Both the position numbers and the translations under genes were made by a program. This document shows, piece after piece, positions 30,416-40,139 of a stretch of 64,000 nt of DNA (positions are counted from its first letter, which is position 1; every line of letters starts with the position of its first letter). Location of the stretch: NCBI RefSeq assembly GCF_000498395.2, contig NZ_CP010979.1, forward strand, positions 3,906,001 through 3,970,000. Direction: 5' to 3'. Below the pieces are notes generated by a model that was not told the origin of the DNA, did no database searches, and saw only the letters and a list, made by a program, of their open reading frames with translations. The stretch comes from Pseudomonas putida S13.1.2 (GTDB lineage Bacteria > Pseudomonadota > Gammaproteobacteria > Pseudomonadales > Pseudomonadaceae).

Positions 30416-31523
30416 GGGCCACCTCCGCACGCCGCGCGGCGCGCTTGAGGCGCAGCGGCTCCCAGTACAACAGGCCGAGGCCAATCAACAGGAACAGGCC
30501 GTGGACCCACCACATGCCCAGGGCAATCGGCAGTTTGCCCTTCTCGAGGGCGCCGCGTACGGAGATCAGCATTGTCAGGTAGGCCATGTACAAGAGAATT
30601 GCCGGCAGCAGCTTGAGGAAGCGGCCCTGGCGTGGGTTGACCCGCGACAGCGGCACCGCCAGCAGGGTAACGACGAATACCAGGATCGGCAGCGACAGCC
30701 GCCACTGCAGCTCGGCGCGCTCTCGCAGGCCCTCCTTGCCGATCAGCTCGGAGGTGGGGATGGCTTCGCGCTCGGTGACTTCTTCGGCCACTTCCGGTTT
30801 GGGCAGCAGCACACCATAAGTGTCGTACTTGATGGCGCGGTAATCGGCCTGGCCCGGGTTACCGTCATAGCGATAGCCGTTTTCCAACACCAGGTAGCGG
30901 TTGCCGTCGGCCTGGATTTCCTGGTGACCTTTTTCAGCGACCAGTACCGACGGGGCGCGGTCCTTGGTCTTGTCCTGGTTGAAGCGCTTCTCGGAGATGA
31001 ACACCCCGGCCAGGTTGACGCGGTCGTCCGACAGCTGCTCGGTGTAGGTGACCCGCGAGCCGTCACGCAAGGTCTGGAAGCGGCCCGGCACCAAGGTGTC
31101 GAACTCGGTCAGCGTGTCCTGCTGGGCAATGATCTGCTGCACCTGGGCAACGCCCAACGGCGCAAGGCTCAGGCTCAGCCAGGCCACCAGCAGGGCGACC
31201 AGCGCCGCCGGCGCCATGGTCAGCCCCAACAGGCGCTGCTGGCTCATACCGGTTGCGGACAGCACGGTCATCTCGCTTTCCAGGTACAGCCGCCCATACG
31301 CCAGGAGAATGCCGAGGAACAGCCCCAGAGGCAGGATCAGTTGCAGGAAACCCGGCAGCCGGAAGCCCATGATCAGGAACAGCACGCCCGGGTCGAGCAC
31401 GCCCTGGGCCGCCTGGGCCAGATACTTGATGAAGCGCCCGCTCATGATGATCACCAGCAGCACAGCGCTGACGGCGCTCAAGGTCACCAGGACCTCGCGG
31501 GACAGATAACGAAAGACGATCAA
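30408..31523 (-). CDS. lptF: LPS export system permease LptF (TTG start proposed)
   Basis: Partner permease of LptG. No good ATG exists: the frame opens at 31559, but a TTG at 31523 is preceded at proper spacing by AGGAG and yields (M)IVFRYLSREVLVTLSAVSAVLLVI, the standard LptF N-terminus, for about 371 residues. It has three helices, a periplasmic domain (NRYLVLENGYRYDG) and three helices near the C-terminus. It is divergent from pepA, as in most gammaproteobacteria. Confidence 0.93.
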   Translation of the reverse strand: MIVFRYLSREVLVTLSAVSAVLLVIIMSGRFIKYLAQAAQGVLDPGVLFLIMGFRLPGFLQLILPLGLFLGILLAYGRLYLESEMTVLSATGMSQQRLLGLTMAPAALVALLVAWLSLSLAPLGVAQVQQIIAQQDTLTEFDTLVPGRFQTLRDGSRVTYTEQLSDDRVNLAGVFISEKRFNQDKTKDRAPSVLVAEKGHQEIQADGNRYLVLENGYRYDGNPGQADYRAIKYDTYGVLLPKPEVAEEVTEREAIPTSELIGKEGLRERAELQWRLSLPILVFVVTLLAVPLSRVNPRQGRFLKLLPAILLYMAYLTMLISVRGALEKGKLPIALGMWWVHGLFLLIGLGLLYWEPLRLKRAARRAEVAHG

Positions 31524-31824
31524 ACCAGACACTCCTGGGTTGTCAGGGCGGACTGCCATGCAATGGCGCCAAACAATGACTTAGTACAGCCAAGACCAAT
31601 GCCGGTTCGCCAAAGGCGAACCTCCATGTAAAGTGCGCGCATTATCCTGTGATTGACCGCGCCTGTCACTTGGCCGCGCATCAAGGCGCATAACGGGGTT
31701 GTCAGCACACTTGCCGCAGGCTCAAACTGGCAGCTTTTCCGCTGGCGCGCGACTACGCCGCCAGGCCCGTCCAGAGCGCTGGAACACACAGCGCCATTTG
31801 TATCGATCATTCGGGGACCCTGAC
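31524..31824. other. Divergent promoter region lptFG / pepA
   Basis: About 300 bases between the lptF and pepA starts. No gene, repeat or recognised operator is seen; it must hold promoters for both directions. Confidence 0.5.
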
Positions 31825-33318
31825 ATGGAACTGGTTGTAAAAAGCGTAGCTGCTGCATCCGTAAAAACCGCCACCCTGGTCATTCCGGTAGGTGAAAGCC
31901 GCAAGCTTGGCGCCGTTGCCAAGGCTGTCGACCTGGCCAGCGAAGGTGCCATCAGCGCTGTGCTCAAGCGCGGCGACCTGGCTGGCAAGCCAGGCCAGAC
32001 CCTGCTGCTGCAGAACCTGCAGGGCCTGAAAGCCGAGCGCGTGCTGCTGGTAGGCAGCGGCAAGGACGAAGCCCTGGGCGACCGCACCTGGCGCAAACTG
32101 GTCGCCAGCGTGGCTGGCGTGCTCAAGGGCCTGAATGGCGCCGATGCCGTGCTGGCCCTGGACGATGTTGCGGTCAACAACCGCGATGCACACTACGGCA
32201 AATACCGCCTGCTGGCCGAAACCCTGCTGGACGGCGAGTACGTGTTCGACCGTTTCAAGAGCCAGAAGGTCGAGCCACGCGCCCTGAAAAAAGTCACCCT
32301 GCTGGCCGACAAGGCCGGCCAGGCCGAGGTCGAGCGCGCCGTCAAGCACGCCAGCGCCATTGCCACCGGCATGGCCTTCACCCGCGACCTGGGCAACCTG
32401 CCGCCTAACCTGTGCCACCCAAGCTTCCTCGCCGAACAGGCCAAGGAGCTGGGCAAGGCGCACAAGGCGCTGAAGGTCGAGGTGCTGGACGAGAAGAAGA
32501 TCAAGGACCTGGGCATGGGCGCGTTCTACGCCGTGGGCCAGGGCAGCGACCAGCCACCGCGCCTGATCGTGCTCAACTACCAGGGCGGCAAGAAGGCTGA
32601 CAAGCCGTTTGTGCTGGTGGGCAAGGGCATCACCTTCGATACCGGCGGCATCAGCCTCAAGCCAGGCGCCGGCATGGACGAAATGAAGTACGACATGTGC
32701 GGTGCTGCCAGCGTGTTCGGCACCCTGCGTGCGGTGCTCGAACTGCAACTGCCGGTCAACCTGGTGTGCCTGCTGGCCTGTGCCGAGAACATGCCAAGCG
32801 GCGGCGCCACCCGCCCGGGCGACATCGTCACCACCATGAGCGGCCAGACCGTCGAAATCCTCAACACCGACGCCGAAGGCCGCCTGGTGCTGTGCGACAC
32901 CCTGACCTACGCCGAGCGCTTCAAGCCGCAGGCGGTGATCGACATCGCCACCCTGACCGGCGCCTGCATCGTCGCCCTGGGCAGCCACACCACCGGCCTG
33001 ATGGGCAACAACGACGACCTGGTTGGCCAGTTGCTCGACGCTGGCAAGCGCGCCGACGACCGTGCCTGGCAGTTGCCGCTGTTCGATGAATACCAGGACC
33101 AGCTGGACAGCCCGTTCGCCGACATGGGCAACATCGGCGGGCCGAAGGCCGGCACCATCACCGCAGGCTGCTTCCTGTCGCGCTTCGCCAAGGCCTACAA
33201 CTGGGCGCACATGGACATCGCCGGTACCGCATGGATCAGTGGCGGCAAGGACAAAGGCGCCACAGGCCGCCCGGTACCCCTGCTGACCCAGTACCTGCTG
33301 GACCGCGCTGGCGCCTGA
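31825..33318 (+). CDS. pepA: Leucyl aminopeptidase (cytosol aminopeptidase, M17)
   Basis: A hexameric two-metal aminopeptidase that removes N-terminal residues; in several bacteria it also binds DNA. ATG 31825 gives MELVVKSVAAASVKTATLVIPVGE and 497 residues; the frame extends further upstream without family similarity. The metal/active-site motifs GKGITFDTGGISLKPG, KYDMCGAAS and the M17 signature NTDAEGRLVL are intact. Followed closely by holC. Confidence 0.96.
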   Translation: MELVVKSVAAASVKTATLVIPVGESRKLGAVAKAVDLASEGAISAVLKRGDLAGKPGQTLLLQNLQGLKAERVLLVGSGKDEALGDRTWRKLVASVAGVLKGLNGADAVLALDDVAVNNRDAHYGKYRLLAETLLDGEYVFDRFKSQKVEPRALKKVTLLADKAGQAEVERAVKHASAIATGMAFTRDLGNLPPNLCHPSFLAEQAKELGKAHKALKVEVLDEKKIKDLGMGAFYAVGQGSDQPPRLIVLNYQGGKKADKPFVLVGKGITFDTGGISLKPGAGMDEMKYDMCGAASVFGTLRAVLELQLPVNLVCLLACAENMPSGGATRPGDIVTTMSGQTVEILNTDAEGRLVLCDTLTYAERFKPQAVIDIATLTGACIVALGSHTTGLMGNNDDLVGQLLDAGKRADDRAWQLPLFDEYQDQLDSPFADMGNIGGPKAGTITAGCFLSRFAKAYNWAHMDIAGTAWISGGKDKGATGRPVPLLTQYLLDRAGA

Positions 33319-33368
33319 CGCCGTGAGGCCGGTGGTGCCTTGCGCACCTCCGGCCGGCGATTACCACC

Positions 33369-33797
33369 ATGAGCAAAGTCGACTTTTACATCCTGCCCAC
33401 CGACTCGCTGTCGGCGCGGCTCGATTTCGCCTGCAAACTGTGCGAAAAGGCCTGGCGCCTCGGCCACCGGGTCTATCTGCATTGCCAGGATGAAGAACAG
33501 CGCAGCGAGCTGGACCTGCGTTTGTGGCGCTTCAAGGGCGAAGCCTTCGTGCCCCACGACCTGGCAGAGCAGCATGCCGATGCCGACGTGGCCCTGGGCG
33601 TGGCGGACAACGCAGGCGAGCACCGCGGCCTGCTGATCAACCTGGGGGCCGGCGTGCCGGGCTTCGTCGGCCAGTTCGAGCGGGTGGCCGAAATCGTGGT
33701 CGAAGAGCCTGGTATCCGCCAATCAGCCCGTGAGCGATTCCGTTTCTACCGTGAACAGGGCTATGCTCTGCAAGACCACCGCTTACAGCGACTTTGA
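33369..33797 (+). CDS. holC: DNA polymerase III chi subunit
   Basis: The clamp-loader accessory subunit that connects the polymerase to SSB. It has 142 residues with the HolC pattern VDFYILPTDS at the start, LCEKAWRLGHRVYLHC and the C-terminal RERFRFYREQGYALQDHRLQ. It sits between pepA and valS, the conserved position. Its stop overlaps or abuts the next small gene. Confidence 0.94.
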   Translation: MSKVDFYILPTDSLSARLDFACKLCEKAWRLGHRVYLHCQDEEQRSELDLRLWRFKGEAFVPHDLAEQHADADVALGVADNAGEHRGLLINLGAGVPGFVGQFERVAEIVVEEPGIRQSARERFRFYREQGYALQDHRLQRL

Positions 33798-33802
33798 CGA
33801 CG

Positions 33803-34168
33803 ATGGACAAGCCCTCCCCTTTGCCCGACTCCGCCCATCTGCTCGATGACCTCGAGTCGATCCGCCAGCTGCTTGGCGACGCCGACCTGCAACCGCCGCT
33901 GCTGACCGAGACGGTGGAGCAGATCCCGTTGCTGCTGGAAGAGCCTGCCGGTAACCCTGCACCTAATGGCGAACCGATCGCTGTCCAGCCTGAGGAAGAC
34001 CCGCAGACACGCCGGCAGGACACCCTGCTGCACCTCGAAAGCGAGCTGCGCGCCGCGGCGCAGATGATCATGCAGGACGTGATCAACGACTTTACCCCGC
34101 ATATCGAGAACGAGATCAAGCGCCGGCTGGATGCGCGGATCGAGCGGTTGATCAAGCGTACCGAGTGA
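33803..34168 (+). CDS. Uncharacterised acidic protein between holC and valS
   Basis: About 121 residues starting MDKPSPLPDSAHLLDDLESI; an in-frame TTG at 33794 overlapping the holC stop is an alternative start. The N-terminal half is acidic and proline-rich; the C-terminal half (HLESELRAAAQMIMQDVINDFTPHIENEIKRRLDARIERLIKR) looks like a long amphipathic helix. No signal peptide or membrane segment. A protein of this kind is conserved at this spot in pseudomonads; its function is unknown to me. Confidence 0.75.
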   Translation: MDKPSPLPDSAHLLDDLESIRQLLGDADLQPPLLTETVEQIPLLLEEPAGNPAPNGEPIAVQPEEDPQTRRQDTLLHLESELRAAAQMIMQDVINDFTPHIENEIKRRLDARIERLIKRTE

Positions 34169-34197
34169 TCGGAGCCACCTCTTCTGAAATAGCCACT

Positions 34198-34291
34198 GGC
34201 CTCATCGCCGGCAAGCCAGCTCCCACAAGTATTGCGCAAGGCCTGAAGCCAGCGCCCATCCTGTAGGAGCTGGCTTGCCGGCGATGAGGCC
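34198..34291. repeat. REP-type inverted pair between holC unit and valS
   Basis: GGCCTCATCGCCGGCAAGCC...AGCTCCCACA faces TGTAGGAGCTGGCTTGCCGG...CGATGAGGCC across about 35 bases. Same group as 29216-29299. Confidence 0.85.
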
Positions 34292-34385
34292 AGCCCACGC
34301 AACAAAGGACTAGCTGTCGCTTGCGGCCCCCAGCTTGGTTATACTTCCCGGCTTTCCCGAATAAATGCACAGGGTCCCGCCGCGC

Positions 34386-37232
34386 ATGGATAAGACCTAC
34401 CAGCCGCACGCCATCGAAACTTCCTGGTACAACACCTGGGAGTCCGAGAACTATTTCGCCCCACAAGGTGCAGGCGAGTCCTACACCATCATGATCCCGC
34501 CGCCGAACGTGACCGGCAGCCTGCACATGGGACACGGGTTCAACAACGCGATCATGGACGCCCTGATCCGTTTCCGCCGCATGCAAGGCCGCGACACCCT
34601 GTGGCAGCCAGGTACCGACCACGCCGGTATCGCCACCCAGATGCTGGTCGAGCGCCAGCTCGAAGCCAAGGGCCAGAACCGGCATGACCTGGGCCGCGAA
34701 AAGTTCCTGGAAAAGGTCTGGGAATGGAAGGACCAGTCCGGCGGTAATATCAGCCGCCAGATCCGCCGCCTGGGCTCGTCGGTAGACTGGAGCCGCGAGC
34801 GTTTCACCATGGACGACGGCCTGTCCGAAGCGGTCAAGGAAGCTTTCGTGCGCCTGCATGAAGACGGCCTGATCTACCGCGGCAAGCGCTTGGTCAACTG
34901 GGACACCAAGCTGCACACGGCCATCTCCGACCTCGAAGTGGAAAACCACGACGAAAAGGGCCACCTGTGGAACCTGCGCTACCCGCTGGCCGACGGCGCC
35001 AAGACCGCCGAGGGCCTGGACTACCTGGTGGTTGCCACCACCCGCCCGGAAACCCTGCTGGGTGACGCGGCCGTTGCGGTCAACCCCAATGACGAACGCT
35101 ACCAGGCACTGATCGGCAAATTCGTCGAACTGCCGCTGGTTGGCCGCCGCATCCCGATCATCGCCGACGACTACTGCGACCCCGCGTTCGGTACCGGCTG
35201 CGTGAAGATCACCCCGGCTCACGACTTCAACGACTACGAAGTCGGCAAGCGCCACAACCTGCCGCTGCTGAACATCTTCGACAAGAATGCCTTCGTGCTG
35301 GCCAGCGCCCAGGCTTTCAACCTCGACGGCAGCGTCAACGAGCAGGTCGACACCCGCCTGCCGGCCCAGTACGCCAACCTCGACCGCTTCGTCGCGCGCA
35401 AGCAGATCGTTGCCGACCTGGACGCCCAGGGCCTGCTGGTGAGCATCGACGACCACGCCCTGAAAGTGCCGAAAGGCGACCGTTCGGGCACCGTCATCGA
35501 GCCGTGGCTGACCGACCAGTGGTACGTCTCCACCAAGCCGCTGGCAGAACCTGCCATCGCTGCCGTGGAAGATGGCCGCATCCAGTTCGTGCCCAAGCAG
35601 TACGAGAACATGTACTTCTCCTGGATGCGTGACATCCAGGACTGGTGCATCAGCCGCCAGCTGTGGTGGGGCCACCGCATCCCGGCGTGGTACGACGAGG
35701 CCGGCCAGGTCTATGTTGGCCGCGACGAAGCCGAAGTGCGTGCCAAGCACCACCTGGGCGCCGACGTGGCCCTGCGCCAGGACGACGACGTACTCGACAC
35801 CTGGTTCAGCTCAGGCCTGTGGACCTTCTCCACCCTGGGCTGGCCGGAACAGACCGAGTTCCTCAAGAAGTTCCACTCCACCGATGTGCTGGTCACCGGC
35901 TTCGACATCATCTTCTTCTGGGTTGCGCGCATGATCATGCTGACCATGCACCTGATCAAGAACGAAGACGGCACCCCGCAAGTCCCGTTCAAGACCGTGT
36001 ACGTGCACGGCCTGGTGCGTGACGGCCAGGGCCAGAAGATGTCCAAGTCCAAGGGCAACGTCCTCGACCCGCTGGACATCGTCGACGGCATTACCCTCGA
36101 CGCCCTGCTGGAAAAACGCACCAGCGGCATGATGCAGCCCAAGCTTGCCGAGAAGATCGCCAAGCAGACCAAGGCCGAGTTCCCCGAAGGTATCGCCAGC
36201 TACGGCACCGACGCCCTGCGCTTCACCTTCTGCTCGCTGGCCTCCACTGGCCGCGACATCAAGTTCGACATGGGCCGCGTCGAAGGCTACCGCAACTTCT
36301 GCAACAAGATCTGGAACGCCGCCCGCTACGTGCTGGACAAAGGCGAAGACTGCGGCCAGAACGGCGAAGCCTACGAACTGTCGCTGGCTGATCGCTGGAT
36401 CATCTCGCAGCTGCAACGCACCGAAGCCGAAGTGACCCGCCAGCTGGAGCAGTTCCGCTTCGACCTGGCCAGCCAGGCACTGTACGAGTTCATCTGGAAC
36501 CAGTACTGCGACTGGTACCTGGAGCTGTCCAAGCCGGTACTGTGGGACGAAAACGCCCCGGTCGAGCGCGCCCGCGGCACCCGTCGCACCCTGGTGCGCG
36601 TACTGGAAGTGGCGCTGCGCCTGGCGCACCCGTTCATGCCGTTCATTACCGAAGAAATCTGGCAGCGCATCGCGCCGCTGGCCGGTATCGAAGGCAAGAC
36701 CATCATGCTGCAGGCGTGGCCGGTGGCCAATGAAAGCCGCATCGACGTGGCTGCCGAAGGCGACATCGAGTGGCTGAAGGAACTGATGGTCGGCCTGCGC
36801 AATATCCGCGCCGAGATGAACATCGGCCCGGGCAAGCCGCTGCCGCTGTTCCTGAAGAACGCCAACGCCGACGACCAGCGCCGCCTGCACGAAAACGAAG
36901 CGCTGCTGAAGAAGCTGGCCAAGGTCGAGTCGTTCACCGTCCTCGGCGATGCCGACGAAGCGCCGCTGTCGGCCACTGCCCTGGTCGGTGACCTGCAAGT
37001 GCTGGTGCCAATGGCCGGCCTGATCGACAAGGATGCCGAGCTGGCGCGCCTGAACAAGGAAATCCAGCGCCTGCAAGGCGAAGTGCAACGTGTTGGCGGC
37101 AAGCTGTCCAACGCCGCCTTCGTCGACAAGGCACCGCCTGCGGTGATCGAGAAGGAACGGGCCAAGCTGGCCGAGTCCGAACAGGCCCTGGCCAACTTCA
37201 CCGAGCAGCATGCGCGGATTGCAGCGCTGTAA
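34386..37232 (+). CDS. valS: Valyl-tRNA synthetase
   Basis: Charges tRNA-Val. ATG 34386 gives MDKTYQPHAIETSWYNTWE and 948 residues, the usual size. The class I motifs are HMGH (residues 47-50, after PPNVTGSL) and KMSKS (551-555). The CP1 editing domain lies between them (TTRPETLLGDAAVAV), with a zinc-like/anticodon region after. The C-terminal coiled coil (ELARLNKEIQRLQGEVQRVGGKL) is typical of ValS. Confidence 0.98.
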   Translation: MDKTYQPHAIETSWYNTWESENYFAPQGAGESYTIMIPPPNVTGSLHMGHGFNNAIMDALIRFRRMQGRDTLWQPGTDHAGIATQMLVERQLEAKGQNRHDLGREKFLEKVWEWKDQSGGNISRQIRRLGSSVDWSRERFTMDDGLSEAVKEAFVRLHEDGLIYRGKRLVNWDTKLHTAISDLEVENHDEKGHLWNLRYPLADGAKTAEGLDYLVVATTRPETLLGDAAVAVNPNDERYQALIGKFVELPLVGRRIPIIADDYCDPAFGTGCVKITPAHDFNDYEVGKRHNLPLLNIFDKNAFVLASAQAFNLDGSVNEQVDTRLPAQYANLDRFVARKQIVADLDAQGLLVSIDDHALKVPKGDRSGTVIEPWLTDQWYVSTKPLAEPAIAAVEDGRIQFVPKQYENMYFSWMRDIQDWCISRQLWWGHRIPAWYDEAGQVYVGRDEAEVRAKHHLGADVALRQDDDVLDTWFSSGLWTFSTLGWPEQTEFLKKFHSTDVLVTGFDIIFFWVARMIMLTMHLIKNEDGTPQVPFKTVYVHGLVRDGQGQKMSKSKGNVLDPLDIVDGITLDALLEKRTSGMMQPKLAEKIAKQTKAEFPEGIASYGTDALRFTFCSLASTGRDIKFDMGRVEGYRNFCNKIWNAARYVLDKGEDCGQNGEAYELSLADRWIISQLQRTEAEVTRQLEQFRFDLASQALYEFIWNQYCDWYLELSKPVLWDENAPVERARGTRRTLVRVLEVALRLAHPFMPFITEEIWQRIAPLAGIEGKTIMLQAWPVANESRIDVAAEGDIEWLKELMVGLRNIRAEMNIGPGKPLPLFLKNANADDQRRLHENEALLKKLAKVESFTVLGDADEAPLSATALVGDLQVLVPMAGLIDKDAELARLNKEIQRLQGEVQRVGGKLSNAAFVDKAPPAVIEKERAKLAESEQALANFTEQHARIAAL

Positions 37233-37248
37233 CAATCTGATAGACCGC

Positions 37249-37371
37249 TGGGGCCGCTTTGCGGCCCTCTCGCGACACAAGGCCGCTCCTACAGGGACGG
37301 CGCCGGTTTGGAGGGCGCCGCTATCCTGTAGGAGCGGCCTTGTGTCGCGAAAGGGCTGCAAAGCAGCCCCA
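37249..37371. repeat. REP-type inverted pair between valS and rlmF
   Basis: GGGGCCGCTTTGCGGCCC...GGCCGCTCCTACAG faces CTGTAGGAGCGGCCTTGTGT...GGGCTGCAAAGCAGCCCC. A GGCGCCG-rich spacer lies between. Confidence 0.85.
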
Positions 37372-37395
37372 CGGCCTGCAACACCGGATCCGACC

Positions 37396-38346
37396 ATGAC
37401 TGAAAAACCCACCCTGCACCCGCGCAACCGCCACCAGGGCCGTTACGACTTCCCCAGCCTGATCAAGGCCCACCCTGACCTGGCCCGCTTCACCATCACC
37501 AACCCCCATGGCAAACCCAGCATCGACTTCGCCAACCCCGAAGCCGTGCGGGTGTTCAACCGTGCCCTGCTCAAGGCCCAGTACGGCATCCAGCACTGGG
37601 ACATTCCCGCCGACTACCTGTGCCCGCCCATTCCCGGCCGCGCCGACTACATCCACGTGGCCGCCGACTTGTTGGCCGACGACAATGCGGGTGAGATCCC
37701 CAAGGGCGCCCAGGTGCGTGCGCTGGACATCGGCGTTGGCGCCAACTGCATTTACCCGCTGTTGGGGTACAGCGACTACCGCTGGCGCTTCCTCGGTTCG
37801 GACATTGACCCGGTGGCCCTGGCCTCGGCCAAGGCCATCGTCCAGGCCAATGGCCTGGGCAAGGCCATCGCCCTGCGCCAGCAGGCCAACCGCACGCATA
37901 TCCTCAGCGGGTTGCTGCAGGACGACGACCGCTTCGACCTGACCCTGTGCAACCCGCCCTTCCATGCCTCGCGCGAGGAAGCCACCCGAGGCAGCCAGCG
38001 CAAGTGGAAGAACCTTGGCAAGCAGGACCCCAAGCGCAAGTTGCCGGTGCTGAACTTCGGCGGCCAGAACAATGAACTGTGGTGTGAAGGCGGTGAAATC
38101 CGCTTTGTCACCCAACTGGTTGGCGAAAGCGTGCAATACGCCGAGCAGGTCTTGTGGTTCACCAGCCTGGTATCCAAGGCCAGCAACCTCCCAGGCATCG
38201 AGGCTGCGCTGCGCAAAGCAGGCGCGAAGGCGGTGCGCATCAATGAAATGGGCCAGGGCCAGAAGCAGAGCCGCATGGTCGCCTGGAGTTTCCAGGACCA
38301 GGCCGCGCGGCAGGCCTGGCATGCCCGGCGTAAAACCCAGGCATGA
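37396..38346 (+). CDS. rlmF: 23S rRNA (adenine1618-N6)-methyltransferase
   Basis: Methylates A1618 of 23S rRNA using S-adenosylmethionine. The frame reads through the REP pair from 37210, but ATG 37396 gives MTEKPTLHPRNRHQGRYDFP, the RlmF start, and 316 residues. The SAM-binding LDIGVGANCIYPLLG and the catalytic NPPF (186-189) are present. The stop codon lies within a strong bidirectional terminator. Confidence 0.93.
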   Translation: MTEKPTLHPRNRHQGRYDFPSLIKAHPDLARFTITNPHGKPSIDFANPEAVRVFNRALLKAQYGIQHWDIPADYLCPPIPGRADYIHVAADLLADDNAGEIPKGAQVRALDIGVGANCIYPLLGYSDYRWRFLGSDIDPVALASAKAIVQANGLGKAIALRQQANRTHILSGLLQDDDRFDLTLCNPPFHASREEATRGSQRKWKNLGKQDPKRKLPVLNFGGQNNELWCEGGEIRFVTQLVGESVQYAEQVLWFTSLVSKASNLPGIEAALRKAGAKAVRINEMGQGQKQSRMVAWSFQDQAARQAWHARRKTQA

Positions 38347-38382
38347 AAAAACCGCGCCTGGGCAAGCCAGGCGCGGTTTTTT
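38346..38382. terminator. Bidirectional terminator between rlmF and the HU gene
   Basis: AAAAAA, 10-base stem CCGCGCCTGG (38352-38361), loop GCAAG, CCAGGCGCGG (38367-38376), TTTTTT. Works for both convergent genes; it begins within the rlmF stop codon. Confidence 0.93.
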
Positions 38383-38398
38383 GTCAACGCTTCAACAA

Positions 38399-38680
38399 TT
38401 ACTTGTTGATGGCGTCGGTCAGCACTTTGGCTGGAACGAACTTGACGACTTTCTTGGCAGCGATTTCGATGGCAGCGCCAGTCGAAGGGTTGCGGCCGGT
38501 ACGGGCAGGACGCTCGGAGACTTTCAGCTTGCCGATGCCTGGCAGAGTGATTTCAGCGCCGTTTTCCAGCTGGTCGGCAACGATCTGGCCCAGTTGCTCC
38601 AGAGCGTTTTTAGCGGTGGCTTTTGGCGCGGCGATCGATTCGGCGATGTCGGCAATCAGTTGGTCTTTGGTCAATGCCAT
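38399..38680 (-). CDS. hupN: HU-family nucleoid protein
   Basis: A 93-residue histone-like DNA-bending protein. MALTKDQLIADIAESIAAPKA starts the dimerisation helices, GIGKLKVSERPARTGRNPSTG is the HU beta-arm signature with the proline tip (RNP), and AKKVVKFVPAKVL ends it. A single gene with its own upstream region. P. putida carries HupA, HupB and HupN; the neighbourhood (rlmF, ndpA) suggests HupN, but the paralogue assignment is from memory. Confidence 0.9.
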   Translation of the reverse strand: MALTKDQLIADIAESIAAPKATAKNALEQLGQIVADQLENGAEITLPGIGKLKVSERPARTGRNPSTGAAIEIAAKKVVKFVPAKVLTDAINK

Positions 38681-39050
38681 GGTGATGTTCCTTCCCTATC
38701 AAATTCGATGGTTATGCAGCGAACTACGACGTTATCGGGCCAGCCCCTTACAGTGGAGGGCCGCGCCAATCGCGTATGTAGATACGTAAATCGGCGTTTG
38801 GTTCGACACGACGACAGCACGCTGCCAGCACTGCGCCACACGAGGGGCGCAAGACCGCGCAAAACTACCACAGGAATGGATAAATATCCGCTGCGCACTT
38901 CGATTTAATGCAGGTTTTTCGGGGGTTTTAGCCTAAAACGCACAAAACTGAACAAAAAACGAACAACCGACATATCTGCCAACATACGGCCACTGCATCA
39001 CCTTGTGTCTAGGGTAAACTTGACGCCTTTTGCAGCTCGCCGAGAATCCC
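38681..39050. other. 370-base divergent region between the HU gene and ndpA
   Basis: No gene seen. AT-rich near 38880-39000 (including a run of AAAACGCACAAAACTGAACAA type), consistent with an HU promoter with upstream A-tracts and the ndpA promoter. No recognised operator. Confidence 0.5.
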
Positions 39051-40058
39051 ATGCCAATCCGTCATTGCATCGTTCACCTGATCGACAAAAAGCCCGATGG
39101 CAGCCCCGCTGTATTGCATGCCCGCGACGCCGAGCTGGCGGCTTCCGACGCCATCGAAAACCTGCTGGCTGACCTCAACGACAGTTACAACGCCAAGCAG
39201 GGCAAGGCCTGGGGGTTCTTCCACGGTGAGTCGGGGGCCTATCCGCTGAGTGGCTGGCTGAAGCAGTACCTCGACGAGGAAAAGGACTTCACCGCCTTCA
39301 GCCGTGTGGCCGTGGAGCACCTGCAAAAGCTGATGGAAGAGTCCAACCTGTCCACCGGCGGCCACACCCTGTTTGCCCACTACCAGCAAGGCATGACCGA
39401 GTATCTGGCGATTGCCCTGCTGCACCACAGCGAAGGCGTGGCAGTGAACGCCGAGCTTGATGTGACGCCTTCGCGCCACCTCGACCTTGGCCAGCTGCAC
39501 CTGGCAGCGCGCATCAACCTGTCGGAATGGAAGAACAACAAAAGCTCCAAGCAGTACATTTCGTTCATCAAGGGCAAGAACGGCAAAAAGGTCTCGGACT
39601 ATTTCCGCGACTTCATCGGCTGCCAGGAAGGTGTCGACGGCCCAGGCGAAACCCGCACCCTGCTCAAGGCCTTCAGTGACTTCGTCGAGAGCGAAGACCT
39701 GCCGGAAGAGTCCGCCCGCGAAAAGACCCAGACCCTGGTCGAGTACGCTACCACCCAGACCAAGCTGGGCGAGCCGGTGACGCTGGAAGAGCTGTCCAGC
39801 CTGATCGACGAAGACCGGCCCAAGGCGTTCTACGACCATATCCGCAACAAGGATTACGGTCTGTCTCCGGAAATCCCGGCAGACAAACGCACCCTCAACC
39901 AGTTCCGCCGCTTCACCGGGCGTGCCGAGGGGCTGTCGATCAGCTTCGAGGCGCACTTGCTGGGCGACAAGGTGGAGTATGACGAGGCGGCAGGCACACT
40001 GATCATCAAGGGCCTGCCTACAACGCTGGTGGACCAGCTGAAGCGGCGCAAGGATTGA
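39051..40058 (+). CDS. ndpA: Nucleoid-associated protein NdpA (YejK family)
   Basis: A 335-residue cytoplasmic protein of the 37-kDa nucleoid-associated YejK family. ATG 39051 gives MPIRHCIVHLIDKKPDGSP, the family start. FHGESGAYPLSGWLKQYL and the conserved SSKQYISFIKGKNGKKVSDYFRDFIGC stretch are diagnostic. Found on the nucleoid in E. coli; its exact activity is not established. It lies divergent from an HU gene. Confidence 0.9.
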   Translation: MPIRHCIVHLIDKKPDGSPAVLHARDAELAASDAIENLLADLNDSYNAKQGKAWGFFHGESGAYPLSGWLKQYLDEEKDFTAFSRVAVEHLQKLMEESNLSTGGHTLFAHYQQGMTEYLAIALLHHSEGVAVNAELDVTPSRHLDLGQLHLAARINLSEWKNNKSSKQYISFIKGKNGKKVSDYFRDFIGCQEGVDGPGETRTLLKAFSDFVESEDLPEESAREKTQTLVEYATTQTKLGEPVTLEELSSLIDEDRPKAFYDHIRNKDYGLSPEIPADKRTLNQFRRFTGRAEGLSISFEAHLLGDKVEYDEAAGTLIIKGLPTTLVDQLKRRKD

Positions 40059-40066
40059 GGGGCCTT

Positions 40067-40139
40067 GGGGCTGCTTTGCAGCCCATCGCGACACAAGGCC
40101 GCTCCTACAAGAACCGCAATCGCCTGTAGGAGCGGCCTT
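40067..40139. repeat. REP-type pair with truncated second copy at a stop codon
   Basis: A full GGGGCTGCTTTGCAGCCC...GGCCGCTCCTACA unit is followed by CTGTAGGAGCGGCCTT, which stops abruptly where the GIY-YIG gene ends. The last bases of this fragment supply part of that gene's stop codon. Confidence 0.8.
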
